In this document: in pieces, positions 10,814 through 21,742 of the stretch
Position numbering within the stretch: the first letter of the stretch is position 1
How the letters are laid out: the number at the start of each line of letters is the position of its first letter
Origin: Penium margaritaceum
Lineage: Eukaryota > Streptophyta > Zygnematophyceae > Desmidiales > Peniaceae
Length of the DNA stretch: 64,000 nt
Assembly: GCA_023375785.1 (NCBI GenBank)
Contig: SZWC01000027.1
Location: forward strand, 816,058-880,057
Reading direction: 5' to 3'
The notes under the pieces: model-generated
The model's input: the letters and a program-made list of their open reading frames with translations, nothing else
Told to the model about the DNA's origin: nothing
Database searches by the model: none
Made by a program: the position numbers and the translations under genes

Positions 10814-11713
10814 CAGGCGCAGGTACCCTACGCATAGGCGCAGGTACCCTAGGCACACGCACAGGTACACTAGGCACAGGCACAAGTAACCTGGGGACAG
10901 GCGCAGGTACCCTATGCATAGGCGTAAGTACCCTAGGAACAGTCACATGGACCCCAGGCACAAGCGCAGGTACCCTGGGGACAGGCGCAGGTAGCCTAGG
11001 CACAGGCGCAGGTACCCTAAGCACATACGCAGGTACCCTAGGCACAAGTGCAGGTACCCTAAGCACAGGCGCAAGTACCTTAGGCACAGGCGCAAGTACC
11101 CTAGGCACAGGCGCAGGTACCCTATGCACAGGCCCAGGTACCTTAGGCACAGGCGCACGTACCATAGGCAGAGGCGCAGGTACCCTAGGCATAGGTGCAG
11201 GTACCCTAGGCACAGGCGCACGTACCCTAGGCACAAGCGCAGGTAACTTGGGCATGCGCATAGGTGTCCTAGGCACAGGCGCAGGTACCTTAGGCACAAG
11301 CGCAGGTACCCTAGGCTTAAGTACAGGTACTCTAGGCACAAGCACAGGTACCCAAGGGATAGGCGCTGGTACCCTAGGCACAGGTGCAGGTAGCCTGGGC
11401 ACAGGCACATGTACCATAGGCACAGGCGCAGGTACCCAAGGCACAGGTGCAGGTTCCCCTTACACAAGCGTAGGTACCTTACGGATAAGCGTAGGTACCC
11501 TAGGCACAGGCGCAGGTACCCTAGGGACAAGCGCAGGTATCCTAGGCAGAGGCGCAGGTAACCTGGGCACAGGCGCGGGTACCCTAGGGACAGGCGCAGG
11601 TACTCTAGACATAGGCGCAGGTACCGTAGGCACAGGCGCTGGTACCCTAGGCACAGGCGCAGGTACCCTAGGCACAGGCGCAAGTACCCAAGGCAGAGGC
11701 GCAGGTACTCTAG
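10814..11713 (+). repeat. Array C, forward (right of the LTR element)
   Basis: About 43 copies of the C monomer, continuing the phase of 5713-7070. The first five bases (CAGGC) are the right target-site duplication. The array ends at CTAGGT, where array D begins. Confidence 0.95.
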
Positions 11714-12905
11714 GTCGTGCTCCAGTTGTTTTGGGCTTGCTCAAGGTGTCATGGGCTTGCCCCAAAGGGCTTAGGCTTGCTCCAGTGGTCTTGAGCTAAC
11801 TCTAGTTGTGTGCGCATTGCTCCAGTTGTCTTGGGCTTGCTCCAGCTGGCTTGGTATTGCTCCACTTATCTTGGCCTTGCTCCTGTTCTCTTAGCCATGC
11901 TTAAGTTGTCCTGGCCTTGCGCCACTTGTCTTGGCTTACATTCAGTTATCCTCGGCTTGCTACAGTTGTTTTGGGCTTGCTCCACTTGTATTGGCTTTGA
12001 TCGATTTGTCTTGGCCTTGGTTGAGTTGTCTTTGGCGTGCTCTAGTTGTCTTTGGCTTCCTCCAAGTTTTATTCGCCTTGCTGTAGTTGTCTTGGCCTTG
12101 CTTTAGTTGTCTTGGGCTTGCTCCAGTTGTTGAAGGCTTGCTATAGTTGTCTTGGCCTTGCTCCAGCTATCTTGGTCTTGCTCTTGCTGACTTGGCCCTG
12201 CTCCTGTTGTCTTGGGCTTGCTCCAGTTGCCTTGGGCTTGCCCCTGGTATCTTGGGCTTCCTCTAGTTATCTTGGGCTTGCTCTAGTTGTCTTGGCCTAG
12301 CTCTAGTTGTATTGGGCTTGCTCCAACTTTCTTAGGATTGCTCGAGTTGATTTGGCCTTGCTCCAGTTGTCTTGGCCTTGCTCCAGTTGTCTTGGCCTTG
12401 CTCCAGTTGTCTTGGGCCTGCTCCAGTTGTCTTGGGCTTGCTCCAGTTGTTTTGGCCTCCCTCTAGTTGTCTTGGCCTTACTCCAATTGTCTTGGACCAG
12501 CTCGAGTTGTCTTGGGCTTGCTCCAGCTGTCTTGGGCTTGCTCCTGTTTTCTTGGCCTGGTTCTAGTTTTCTTGGCCTTGCTTTAGTTGTCTTGGGCTTG
12601 ATCTCGTTGTCTTGGGCTTGCACGAGTTGTCTTGGGCTTGCTCTAGTTGTCTTGGCCTTGCTCCAGTTGTCTTGGCCTTACTCCAGTTGTCTTGGGCTTT
12701 CCCTAGTTGTATTGGCCTTGCTCCAGTTATCTTTGCCTTGCTCTTGTTGTCTCAGGATAGCCCCAGTTGCATTGGGCTTGCTCGAGCTGTCTTGGGTTTG
12801 CTCCATTTGTCTTGGTCTTGCTTCAGTTGTTTGGGCTTACTCCAGTTGTCTTGGGCTTGCTCCACTTGTCTTGGGATAGCTCCAGTTGTCTTGGACTTGC
12901 TCCAG
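11714..12905 (+). repeat. Array D: 20-bp minisatellite, forward
   Basis: About 60 copies of TTGCTCCAGTTG followed by TCTTGGGC (or TCTTGGCC). At 20 bp the frame rotates, giving a 20-residue (60-bp) peptide period with no stop in two frames; not considered coding. The edges are looser (AACTCTAGTTGTGTGCGC near 11800). No other copy of D occurs in the window. Confidence 0.94.
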
Positions 12906-12915
12906 TTGGAGCAAG
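12896..12915. repeat. Inverted-repeat junction in array D
   Basis: CTTGCTCCA and TGGAGCAAG are perfect 9-bp inverted arms separated by GT, exactly where the array changes orientation. Confidence 0.9.
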
Positions 12916-13172
12916 CCTAAGACGGCTTGAGCAAGGCCAAGACAACCGGATCAAAGCCAAAACAGCTGGAGCAAGCCCAATACAAGTGGAGTAAATCCAA
13001 GACAACTGGGACAAGCCCAAGACGATTGGAGCAAGCCTATGACGACGGGGGCAAGGTCAAGGCAGCTGAAGCGATTTCCAAAAACCTGGAGCTTGCCCAA
13101 AACAGGTGCAGCAAGTCCAAGAAGACAGGAGCAAGGCCAAGACAACTAGATCAAGCCCAAGACAACTGGATC
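12906..13172 (-). repeat. Array D, inverted block
   Basis: About 13 copies of the D monomer in reverse orientation (GGAGCAAGCCCAAGACAACT). The switch is abrupt, at the inverted repeat 12896-12915. The block ends at GACAACTGGATC, where array B starts (CAGTGCCGAAGTG). Confidence 0.93.
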
Positions 13173-15481
13173 CAGTGCCGAAGTGTGACGCTCTTGTGTC
13201 AAAGTATGAATGTCTAGTGCCAAAGTGTGACACTCTAATTCCAATGTGTGACGCTCTAGTACCAGAGTGTGACGCTATAGTGCCAAAGTGTGACGCTCTA
13301 GTTCAAAAGTGCAACACTCTATTACAAGAGTGTGACGCTCTAGTGCCTAAGTGTGACACTCTAGTGCCAAAGTTGAAAACTCCAGTGCCAAAGTGTGAGA
13401 TTCTAGTGCCAAAGTATGACGCTCAAGTGCCAAAGTGCGATGCTCTAGTACCAAAGTGTGAAGGAGTAGTGCCACAGTGTGACGCTCTAGTGCCTAACTG
13501 TGACGCTATAGTGCCAAAATGTGACGCTCTAGTGCCAAACTGTGATGCTCTGATGCCAAAGTGTGACGCTCTACTCCCAATGTGTGACGCTTTTGTGCCA
13601 AAGGGTGATGCTCTAGTGCCCAAGTGTGATGCTCTATTGCCAAAGTGTGATGCTCTAGTGCCAGAGTTTGATGCTCCAGTGCCAGAGTGTGAAGCTCTAG
13701 TGCCAAAGTGTGTACCTCTTGTGTCAAAGTGTGATGGTCTAGTGCCAAAGTGTGACTCTCTAGTGCCAAAGTTTGAAACTCTAGTGCCAACGTGTGATGC
13801 TCTAGTGCCAATGTCTGACGCTGTAGTTCCACAGTGTGCCGCTCTAGTTCCAAAGTGTGATGCTCTAGTGCGAATGTGTGAAGCGCTAGTGCCAAAGTGT
13901 AACACTCTGGTGCCAAAGTGTGAAGCTCTAGTGCCAAAGTATGACGCTCTAGTGCCAACGTTTGAAGCTCTAGTGCCAAAGAGTGACGCTCATGTGCCAA
14001 AATGTGACGCTCTAGTGCCAAAGTGTGATGCTCTAGTGCCAAAGTGTGACGCTCTAGTGCTAAAGTGTGACGCTCTAGTACCAAAATATGAAGCTCTAGT
14101 GCCAAAGTGTGACGCTCTAGTACCAAAGTGTGATAATATAGTGCCAAAGTGTGACGTTCTAGAGCCAAAGTGTGAAGATCTAATGCCAAAGTGTGATGAT
14201 GTAGTGCCAAATGTGTGACGCTTTAGTGCCAAAGTCTGATGTTCTAATGCCAAAGTGTGACGCTCTAATGCCAACGTTTGGAGCTCTAGTGCCAAAGTGT
14301 GACGCTCTAGTGCCAAAGTGTGACGTTGTAGTGCCAAAGTGTGACGCTATAGTGCCAAAGTGTGGAGCTCTAGTGCCAAAGTGTGATGCTCTAGTGCCAA
14401 AGTGTGACGCTCTACTGCCTAAGTGTAATGATGTAGTGCCAAAGTCTGATGCTCTAGTGCCAAAGATTGAAGCTCTAGTGCCAAAGTGTGATGCTCTAGT
14501 GCCAAATCATGACACTCTAGTGCCAAAGTGTGACGCTCTAGTGCCAAAGTGTGAATCTCTAGTGCCAAAGTGTGATGCTCTAGTACCAAAGTGTGACGCT
14601 CTAGTACCAAAGTGTGACGCTCTAGTGCCAATATGTGACGCTCTAGTTCCAAAGTGCGACCCCCTATTGCCAAAGTGTGAAGCTCTAGTGCCAAAGGGTA
14701 ACGCTCAGGTACCAAAGTGTGAAGCTCTAGTGCCAACGTATGACGCTGTAGTGCCAATGTGTGAAGCTCTAGTGCCAGAGTGTGACGCTCAAGTGCCAAT
14801 GTGTGACGCTCTAACGCCAAAGTGCAACGTTCTAGTGCCAAAGTGTGCAGGTCTGGTACAGAAGTGTGATGCTCTAGTGCCAAACGTATGACGCTGTACT
14901 GCCAAAGTGTGACGCTCTAATGCCAAAGTGTGACGCTCTAATGCCAACGTTTGGAGCTCCAGTGCCAATGTGTGATGCTCTAGTGCCAAAGTGTGATGCT
15001 GTAGTGCCAAAACGTGACGCTCTACTGCCAAAGTGTGACCCTGTAGTGCCAAAGTGTAGAGCCCTAGTGCCAAAGTGTGATGCTCTAGTGCCAACGTGTG
15101 ACGCTCTAGTGCCAAAGTGTGACTCTTTAGTGGCAAAGTGTGATGCTCTAGTGCCAATGTGCGACACTCTAGTGCCAAAGTTCAAAACTCTAGTGCCCAG
15201 GTGTGACGCTCTACTGCCAAAGTGTGACGCTCTAGTACCAAAGTGTGACTCTCTTGTGCCAAAGTGTGACGCTCTAGTGACAAAGCGTGAAGCTCTAGTG
15301 CCAAAGTGTGAAGCTCTAGTACCAAAGTGTGACCCTCTAGTGCCAAAGTGTGATGCTCTAGTACCAATGTGCAGCGCTCTAGTGCCAAAGTGTGACGCTC
15401 TCATTCCAAAGTGTGACACTCTATTGCCAACGTGTGACACTCCAGTACCAAAGTATGACGCTCTAGTGCCAAAGTGCCAAC
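13173..15481 (+). repeat. Array B, forward (second block)
   Basis: About 110 copies of GTGCCAAAGTG plus TGACGCTCTA. Two off-length 22-bp units (GTGCCAAATGTGTGACGC near 14205 and GTGCCAAACGTATGACGC near 14878, 673 bp apart) are preceded by the same series of variant units. In reverse complement this is the higher-order marker seen throughout 15482-37188 and 50596-58050. Confidence 0.95.
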
Positions 15482-15490
15482 GTTGGCACT
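15473..15490. repeat. Perfect palindrome at the array B inversion point
   Basis: AGTGCCAAC joins GTTGGCACT with no spacer. To the left all B monomers are forward; to the right all are reverse for 21.7 kb. A partial monomer (AGTGCCAA) precedes the centre, so the breakpoint lies inside a unit. Confidence 0.93.
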
Positions 15491-18427
15491 AGAGCGTCAC
15501 ACATTTGGCACAAGAGCTTCACACATTGGCACTTGAGCGTAATACTTTGGCACTAGAGATTCACACTTTGGTACCAGAGCGTTACATATTGGCACTAGAG
15601 CTTCACACTTTGGCAATAGAGTGTCGCACTTTGGAACGAGAGCGTCACACTTGGGCACTTTCGCGTCAAACTTTGGCACTAAGGCTTCATACTTTGGCAC
15701 TTGAGCGTCATACTTTGGCACTATAGGTTCACACTTTGGCAATAGAGTGTTGCACTTTGGAGCTAGAGCGTCACATTTTGGCACAAGAGCGTCACACTTT
15801 AGTACTAGAGCATCACACTTTGGTATTAGAGCATCACACTTTGGTACTAGAGATTCACACTCTGGCACTAAAGCGTCACACTTTGGCACAAGAGTGTCAC
15901 ACTTTGGCATTAGAGCGTCACGCTTTGGCACTAGAGCTTCAAACTTTGGCACTAGAGCGTCAGACTTTAGCACTATATCGTCACACTTTGGCACTAGGGC
16001 GTCACACATTGCCACTAGAGCATCACACTTTGACACTAGAGCTCCACACTTTGGCACTAGAGGGTCACACCTTGGCACTACAGCGTCAAACTTTGGTACT
16101 AGAGCTTCACACTTTGGCACTAGAGCGTCACACTTTGGCACTAGAGTGTCACACTTTGGTAGTAAAGCTTCACACTTTGGCACTAGAGCATCACACTTTG
16201 GCACTAGAGCGTCACACTTAAGCAGTAGAGCGTCACATGTTGTCACTAGAGCGTCACACTTTGGCACTAAAGCTCCAAACATTGGCTTTAGAGTGTCACA
16301 CTTTGGCACTAGAGCATCACATTTTGGTACTAGAGCGTCACACGTTTGGCACTAGAGCATCACACGTTTGCACTAGACCTTCACACTTTGGTACTATAAC
16401 GTCACACTTTGGTAGTGGATTGTCACACTTTAGCAATAGAGCGTCACACGTTGGCACTAGAGCTTCATATTTGGGTATTAGAGCATCACACCTTAGCACT
16501 AGAGCGTCCCAACGTGGCACTAGAGCATCACACTTTAGCACTGGAGCGTCACATTTTGGCACTTGAGCGTCACACTTTGGCAATATAGCTTTAAAATTCC
16601 GCACTAGAGTGTCATAGTTTGGCTCTAGAGCTTCACACTTTAGAACCACAGCATTACACTTTGGCACTAGAGCTTCACACTTTGGTACTAGAGCGTCACT
16701 CTTTGGCACTACAGCATCAAACATTGGCACTAGAGCATCACACGTTGGCACTAGAGTTTTGAACTTTGGCACTAGAGCGCCACACTTTAGCACTAAAGCG
16801 TCACATTTTGACACAAGAGCTTCACACTATGGCACTAGAGCTTCACACTTTGGCACTAGAGCATCACACCTTGGCAATATAGCATCACACTTTGGCACTA
16901 GACCGTCACACTTCTGCACTAGAGCGTCACAGTTCGGCACTGGCGCTTCAAACTTTGGCACTAGAGCGTCACACTGTGGCACTAGACTTTCACACTTTGG
17001 TACTAGAGCGTCAGACTTTGGAACTTGAGCGTCACACATTGGCACTAGAGCCTCACAGTTTGGCACTCAAGTTTCGAACTTTGGCACTAGGGCGTCAAAC
17101 TTTGACACTAGAGCATCGCACTCTTGCTATAGAGTGTCACACTTTGGAACCAGAGCATCACTCTTTGGCACTAGAGCGTCCCACTTTGGCACTAGAGATT
17201 CACACTTTGGCACAAGAGCGTCACACTTTGGCACTAGGGTGTAACAATTTGGTGCTAGAGAGTCATACCTCGGCACCAGAACTTCAAACTTTGGTACTAT
17301 AGTGTCAGACCTTGGCAATATAGCGTCACACTTTGGAACTATTACGTCACACTTTGGCACTAGAGCATCACACTTTGGCACTAGAGTTTCAAACTTTGGC
17401 ACTAGAGCCTCACACTTTGGTACTAGAGCGTCACACGTTGGCACTAGATCGTCACACTTTGGCACTAGAGCATCACACTTTGGCACTACAGCGTTACACT
17501 TTGGCATTACAGCGTAACAACTTGGCACTAGAGCGTCACTCTTTGGCACTCGCGCTTCACACTTTGGCACTAGAGCGTCACACTGTGGCACTAGACCTTC
17601 ACACATTAGCACTGAGCATCACACTTGGGTACTAGAGCTTCACACTTTGGCATTAGAGCATCATACTTTGGCACAGGATAGTCACACTTTGGCAATAGAG
17701 CATCACAATTTCGTACTAGAGCGTCACACTTAGGTGCTAGATTTCAAACTTTGGCACTAAAGCATCACACTTTGGCACTAGAGCTTGACACCTTGGCACT
17801 AGAGCGTCACAGTTTGGCACTAGAGCGTCACACTTTGGCACTAGAGAATCATACTTTGGCACTACAGCTCCACACTTTGGCACTATAGCGTCATACTTTG
17901 GCACTAGAGCGTCACACTTTGGCACTAGAGCGTCACATTTTGGAACTAGAGCTCCAAACTTTGGCACTATAGCGTCACACTTTTGTACTAGAGCTTCACA
18001 CTTTGGCACTCAAGCGTGACACTTTTACATTAGACCATCACACTTTGGCACTAGAGCGTCACACATAGGCACTAGAGCTGCACACCTTGGCACTAGAGCA
18101 TCACACTTTGGCACTAGAGTTCCACACTTTAGTACCAGAGCTTCACACTTTGACACTAGAGCATCACATTTTGGCACTAGAGCGTCACAATTTGGCACTC
18201 GAGCTTCACACTTTGGCACTAGACCGTCACTCCTTGGAAGTAGAGCGTCACACTTTGGCAATAGAGTGTCCCACTTTGGCACTAAATTGTCACACTTTGG
18301 CACTAGAGTTTCAAACTTTGGCACTATAGCGTCAGTGTGCCACTAGAGCGTCACACTTTGGCAATAGAGTGTCGCACTTTGTAACTAGAGGGTCACACTT
18401 TGGCACTCTAGCATCACACTGTGGCAC

Positions 18428-20000
18428 TAGCGATTCACACTTTGGCACTAGAGCGTCACACCTTGGCACTATAGTGTCACACTTTGGTACTAGAGCATCG
18501 CACTTTGGCACTAGAGCATCACACGCTGGCACTAGAGATTCGCACTTTGGCACTAGAGCATCACACTTTGGCACTAGATTATCATGCTTTCGCACTAGAG
18601 CGTCACACTTTGGCACTAGAGCTTCAAACGCTGGCACTAGAGCGTCAGACGTTGGCACTAAAGCGTCACACTTTGGCTCTAGAGCGTCACACTTTGGCAC
18701 TAGAGCTCCAAACATTGGCATTAGAGCATCACAAAATTGCAATAGAGTATCACACGTTGGAACTAGAGCGTCACACTTTGGCACTAGAGCCTCACACTTT
18801 GGCACTAGAGCGTCGAACTGTGGCACTAGAGTGTCACCCTTTGGCACAAGAGCGGCATACTTTGAGACCAGAGCGTCACACTTTGGCACTAGAACGTCAC
18901 ACTTTAGCACTAGAGCGTCACACTTTGGTACTAGATCGTCACAATTTGGCACTTGAGGGTAACACTTTGGCACAAGAGCGTCACACTTTGGTACTAGATC
19001 GTCACAATTTGGCACTTGAGGGTAACACTTTGGCACAAGAGCATCACTTTTTGGCACTTGAGCATCACACTTTGGCACTAGAGCTTCACACATTGGCACT
19101 AGAGCGTTGCACTTTCCCACTAGAGTTCCACACTTTAGCAACAGAGCGTCACATTTTGACATTAGAGCGTCACACATTGGCACTAGAGCATCACACTTTA
19201 GCAATAGAGCTTCATACTTTGGCACTAGAGCGTCACTCCTTGGAACTAGAGCATTACACTTTGGGACTCCAGTGACACAATTTGACACTAGAGCGTCACA
19301 CTTTGGCAGTAGAGTCTTGAATTTTGGCACTAGAGCGTCACATTTCGGCACTAGAGCGTCACACTTTGGCAATAGAGTGTCGCACTTTGGAACTAGAGCG
19401 TCACACTTTAGCACTAGAGCGTCACACTTTGGTACTAGAGCGCCATACTTTGGCACTAGAGCATCACACATTAGTACTAGAGATTCACACTTTGGCAGTA
19501 CAGCGTCACACGTTGGCACTATAGTGTTAGACTTTGGCATCAGAGTGCACACTTCGGCACTAGAGCTTCAACCTTTGGCACTAGAGCGTCAGACTTTGGC
19601 ACTACAGTGTCACACTTTGGCACTAGAGCGTCACACTTTGGCACTAGAGCATCACACTTTGGCACTAGAGCTCGAAATGTTGGCATTAGAGCGTCACAAT
19701 TTGGCAATAGAGTGTCTTGCTTTGGCACTAGAGCGTCACACGTTTGGCATTAGAGCATCACAGCTAGGCATTAGAGCTTCACAATTGGCACTATACCGTC
19801 ACACTTTGACACTAGATCGTCACACTTGGCACTAGACCGTCACACTTTGGCACTAGAGCTTCATACTTTGGTACAAGAGCGTCACACTTTGGCACTAGAG
19901 CGTCCCAATTTGGCACTAGACCGTCACACTTTGGCACGAGAGCGTCACACTTTGGCACTTGAGCATCACACTTTGGCACTATAGCTTCACACTTTGGCAC
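18428..20000 (-). repeat. Large tandem duplication in array B, copy 1
   Basis: A run of about 75 monomers repeated nearly unit-for-unit at 20001-21742. Marker words include TAGCGATTCACAC at the start, GATTATCATGC, GCAACAGAGCGTC, GGGACTCCAGTGACAC and TAGAGTGTCTTGC. Copy 1 contains an extra immediate 63-bp duplication (three monomers) near 18917-19042 that copy 2 lacks. Confidence 0.88.
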
Positions 20001-21742
20001 TAGCGATTCACACTTTGGCACTAGAGCGTCACACTTTGGCACTATAGTGTCACACTTTGGTACTAGAGCATCACACTTTGGCACTAGAGCATCACACTTT
20101 GGCACTAGATTATCATGCTATTGCACTAGAGCGTCACACTTTGGCACTAGAGCTTCAAACGCTGGCACTAGAGCGTCAGACGTTGGCACTAAAGCGTCAC
20201 ACTTTGGCTCTAGAGCATCACACTTTGGCACTAGAGCTCCAAACATTGGCATTAGAGCATCACAAATTTGCAGTAGAGTGTCACACGTTGGAACTAGAGC
20301 GTCACAGTTTGGCACTAGAGCCTCACACTTTGGCACTAGAGCGTCAAACTGTGGCACTAGAGTGTCATCCTTTGGCACAAGAGCGTCATACTTTCAGACC
20401 AGAGCGTCACACTTTGGCACTAGAACGTCACACTTTAGCACTAGAGCGTCACACTTTGGTACTAGATCGTCACAATTTGGCACTTGAGGGTAACACTTTG
20501 GCACAAGAGCATCACTTTTTGGCACTTGAGCATCACACTTTGGCACTAGAGCTTCACACATTGGCANNNNNNNNNNNNNNNNNNNNNNNNNNNNNNNNNN
20601 NNNNNNNNNNNNNNNNNNNNNNNNNNNNNNNNNNNNNNNNNNNNNNNNNNNNNNNNNNNNNNNACTTTGAGACCAGAGCGTCACACTTTGGCACTAGAAC
20701 GTCACACTTTAGCACTAGAGCGTCACACTTTGGTACTAGATCGTCACAATTTGGCACTTGAGGGTAACACTTTGGCACAAGAGCATCACTTTTTGGCACT
20801 TGAGCATCACACTTTGGCACTAGAGCTTCACACATTGGCATTAGAGCGTTGCACTTTCCCACTAGAGTTCCACACTTTAGCAACAGAGCGTCACATTTTG
20901 ACATTAGAGCGTCACACATTGGCACTAGAGCATCACACTTTGGCAATAGAGCTTCATACTTTGGCACTAGAGCGTCATTCCTTGGAACTAGAGCATTACA
21001 CTTTGGGACTCCAGTGACACAATTTGACACTAGAGCGTCACACTTTGGCACTAGAGTCTTGAATTTTGGCACTAGAGCGTCACATTTCGGCACTAGAGCG
21101 TCACACTTTGGCAATAGAGTGTCGCACTTTGGAACTAGAGCGTCACACTTTGGCACTAGAGCGTCACACTTTGGCACTAGAGCGCCATACTTTGTCACTA
21201 GAGCATCACACATTAGTACTGGAGATTCACACTTTGGCAGTACAGCGTCACACGTTGGCACTATAGTGTTAGACTTTGGCACCAGAGTGTACACTTCGGC
21301 ACTAGAGCTTCAACCTTTGGCACTAGAGCGTCAGAATTTGGCACTACAGTGTCACACTTTGGCACTAGAGCGTCACACTTTGGCACTAGAGCATCACACT
21401 TTGGCACTAGAGCTCCAAATGTTGGCATTAGAGCGTCACAATTTGGCAATAGAGTGTCTTGCTTTGGCACTAGAGCGTCACACGTTTGGCACTAGAGCAT
21501 CACAGTTAGGCATTAGACCTTCACAATTGGCACTATACCGTCACACTTTGACACTAGATCGTCACACCTGGCACTAGACCGTCACACTTTGGCACTAGAG
21601 CTTCATACTTTGGTACAAGAGCGTCACACTTTGGCACTAGAGCGTCCCAATTTGGCACTAGATCGTCACACTTTGGCACGAGAGCTTCACACTTTGGCAC
21701 TTGAGCATCACACTTTGGCACTATAGCTTCACACTTTGGCAC
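20001..21742 (-). repeat. Large tandem duplication in array B, copy 2 (interrupted by the N gap)
   Basis: Same monomer order as copy 1 with scattered substitutions. It lacks two monomers before 20396. The offset from copy 1 is 1531 before the gap and 1742 after it. If the gap is treated as overlapping contig ends (274 bp removed), the offset after the gap becomes 1468, which is 1531 minus copy 1's extra 63 bp. Confidence 0.85.
20567..20663. other. Assembly gap (97 N)
   Basis: Run of 97 N. The 171 bases before it (20396-20566) are identical to 20670-20840 after it, base by base on inspection. That suggests two contig ends that overlap but were not merged. Confidence 0.99.

Noticed and set aside
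4996-15481. Cysteine-bearing VPKCDAL heptads as a possible metal-binding or structural protein
   Set aside because: The alternative frames of the same DNA give equally regular peptides, frames break at the off-length units, and substitutions do not favour synonymous change on inspection.
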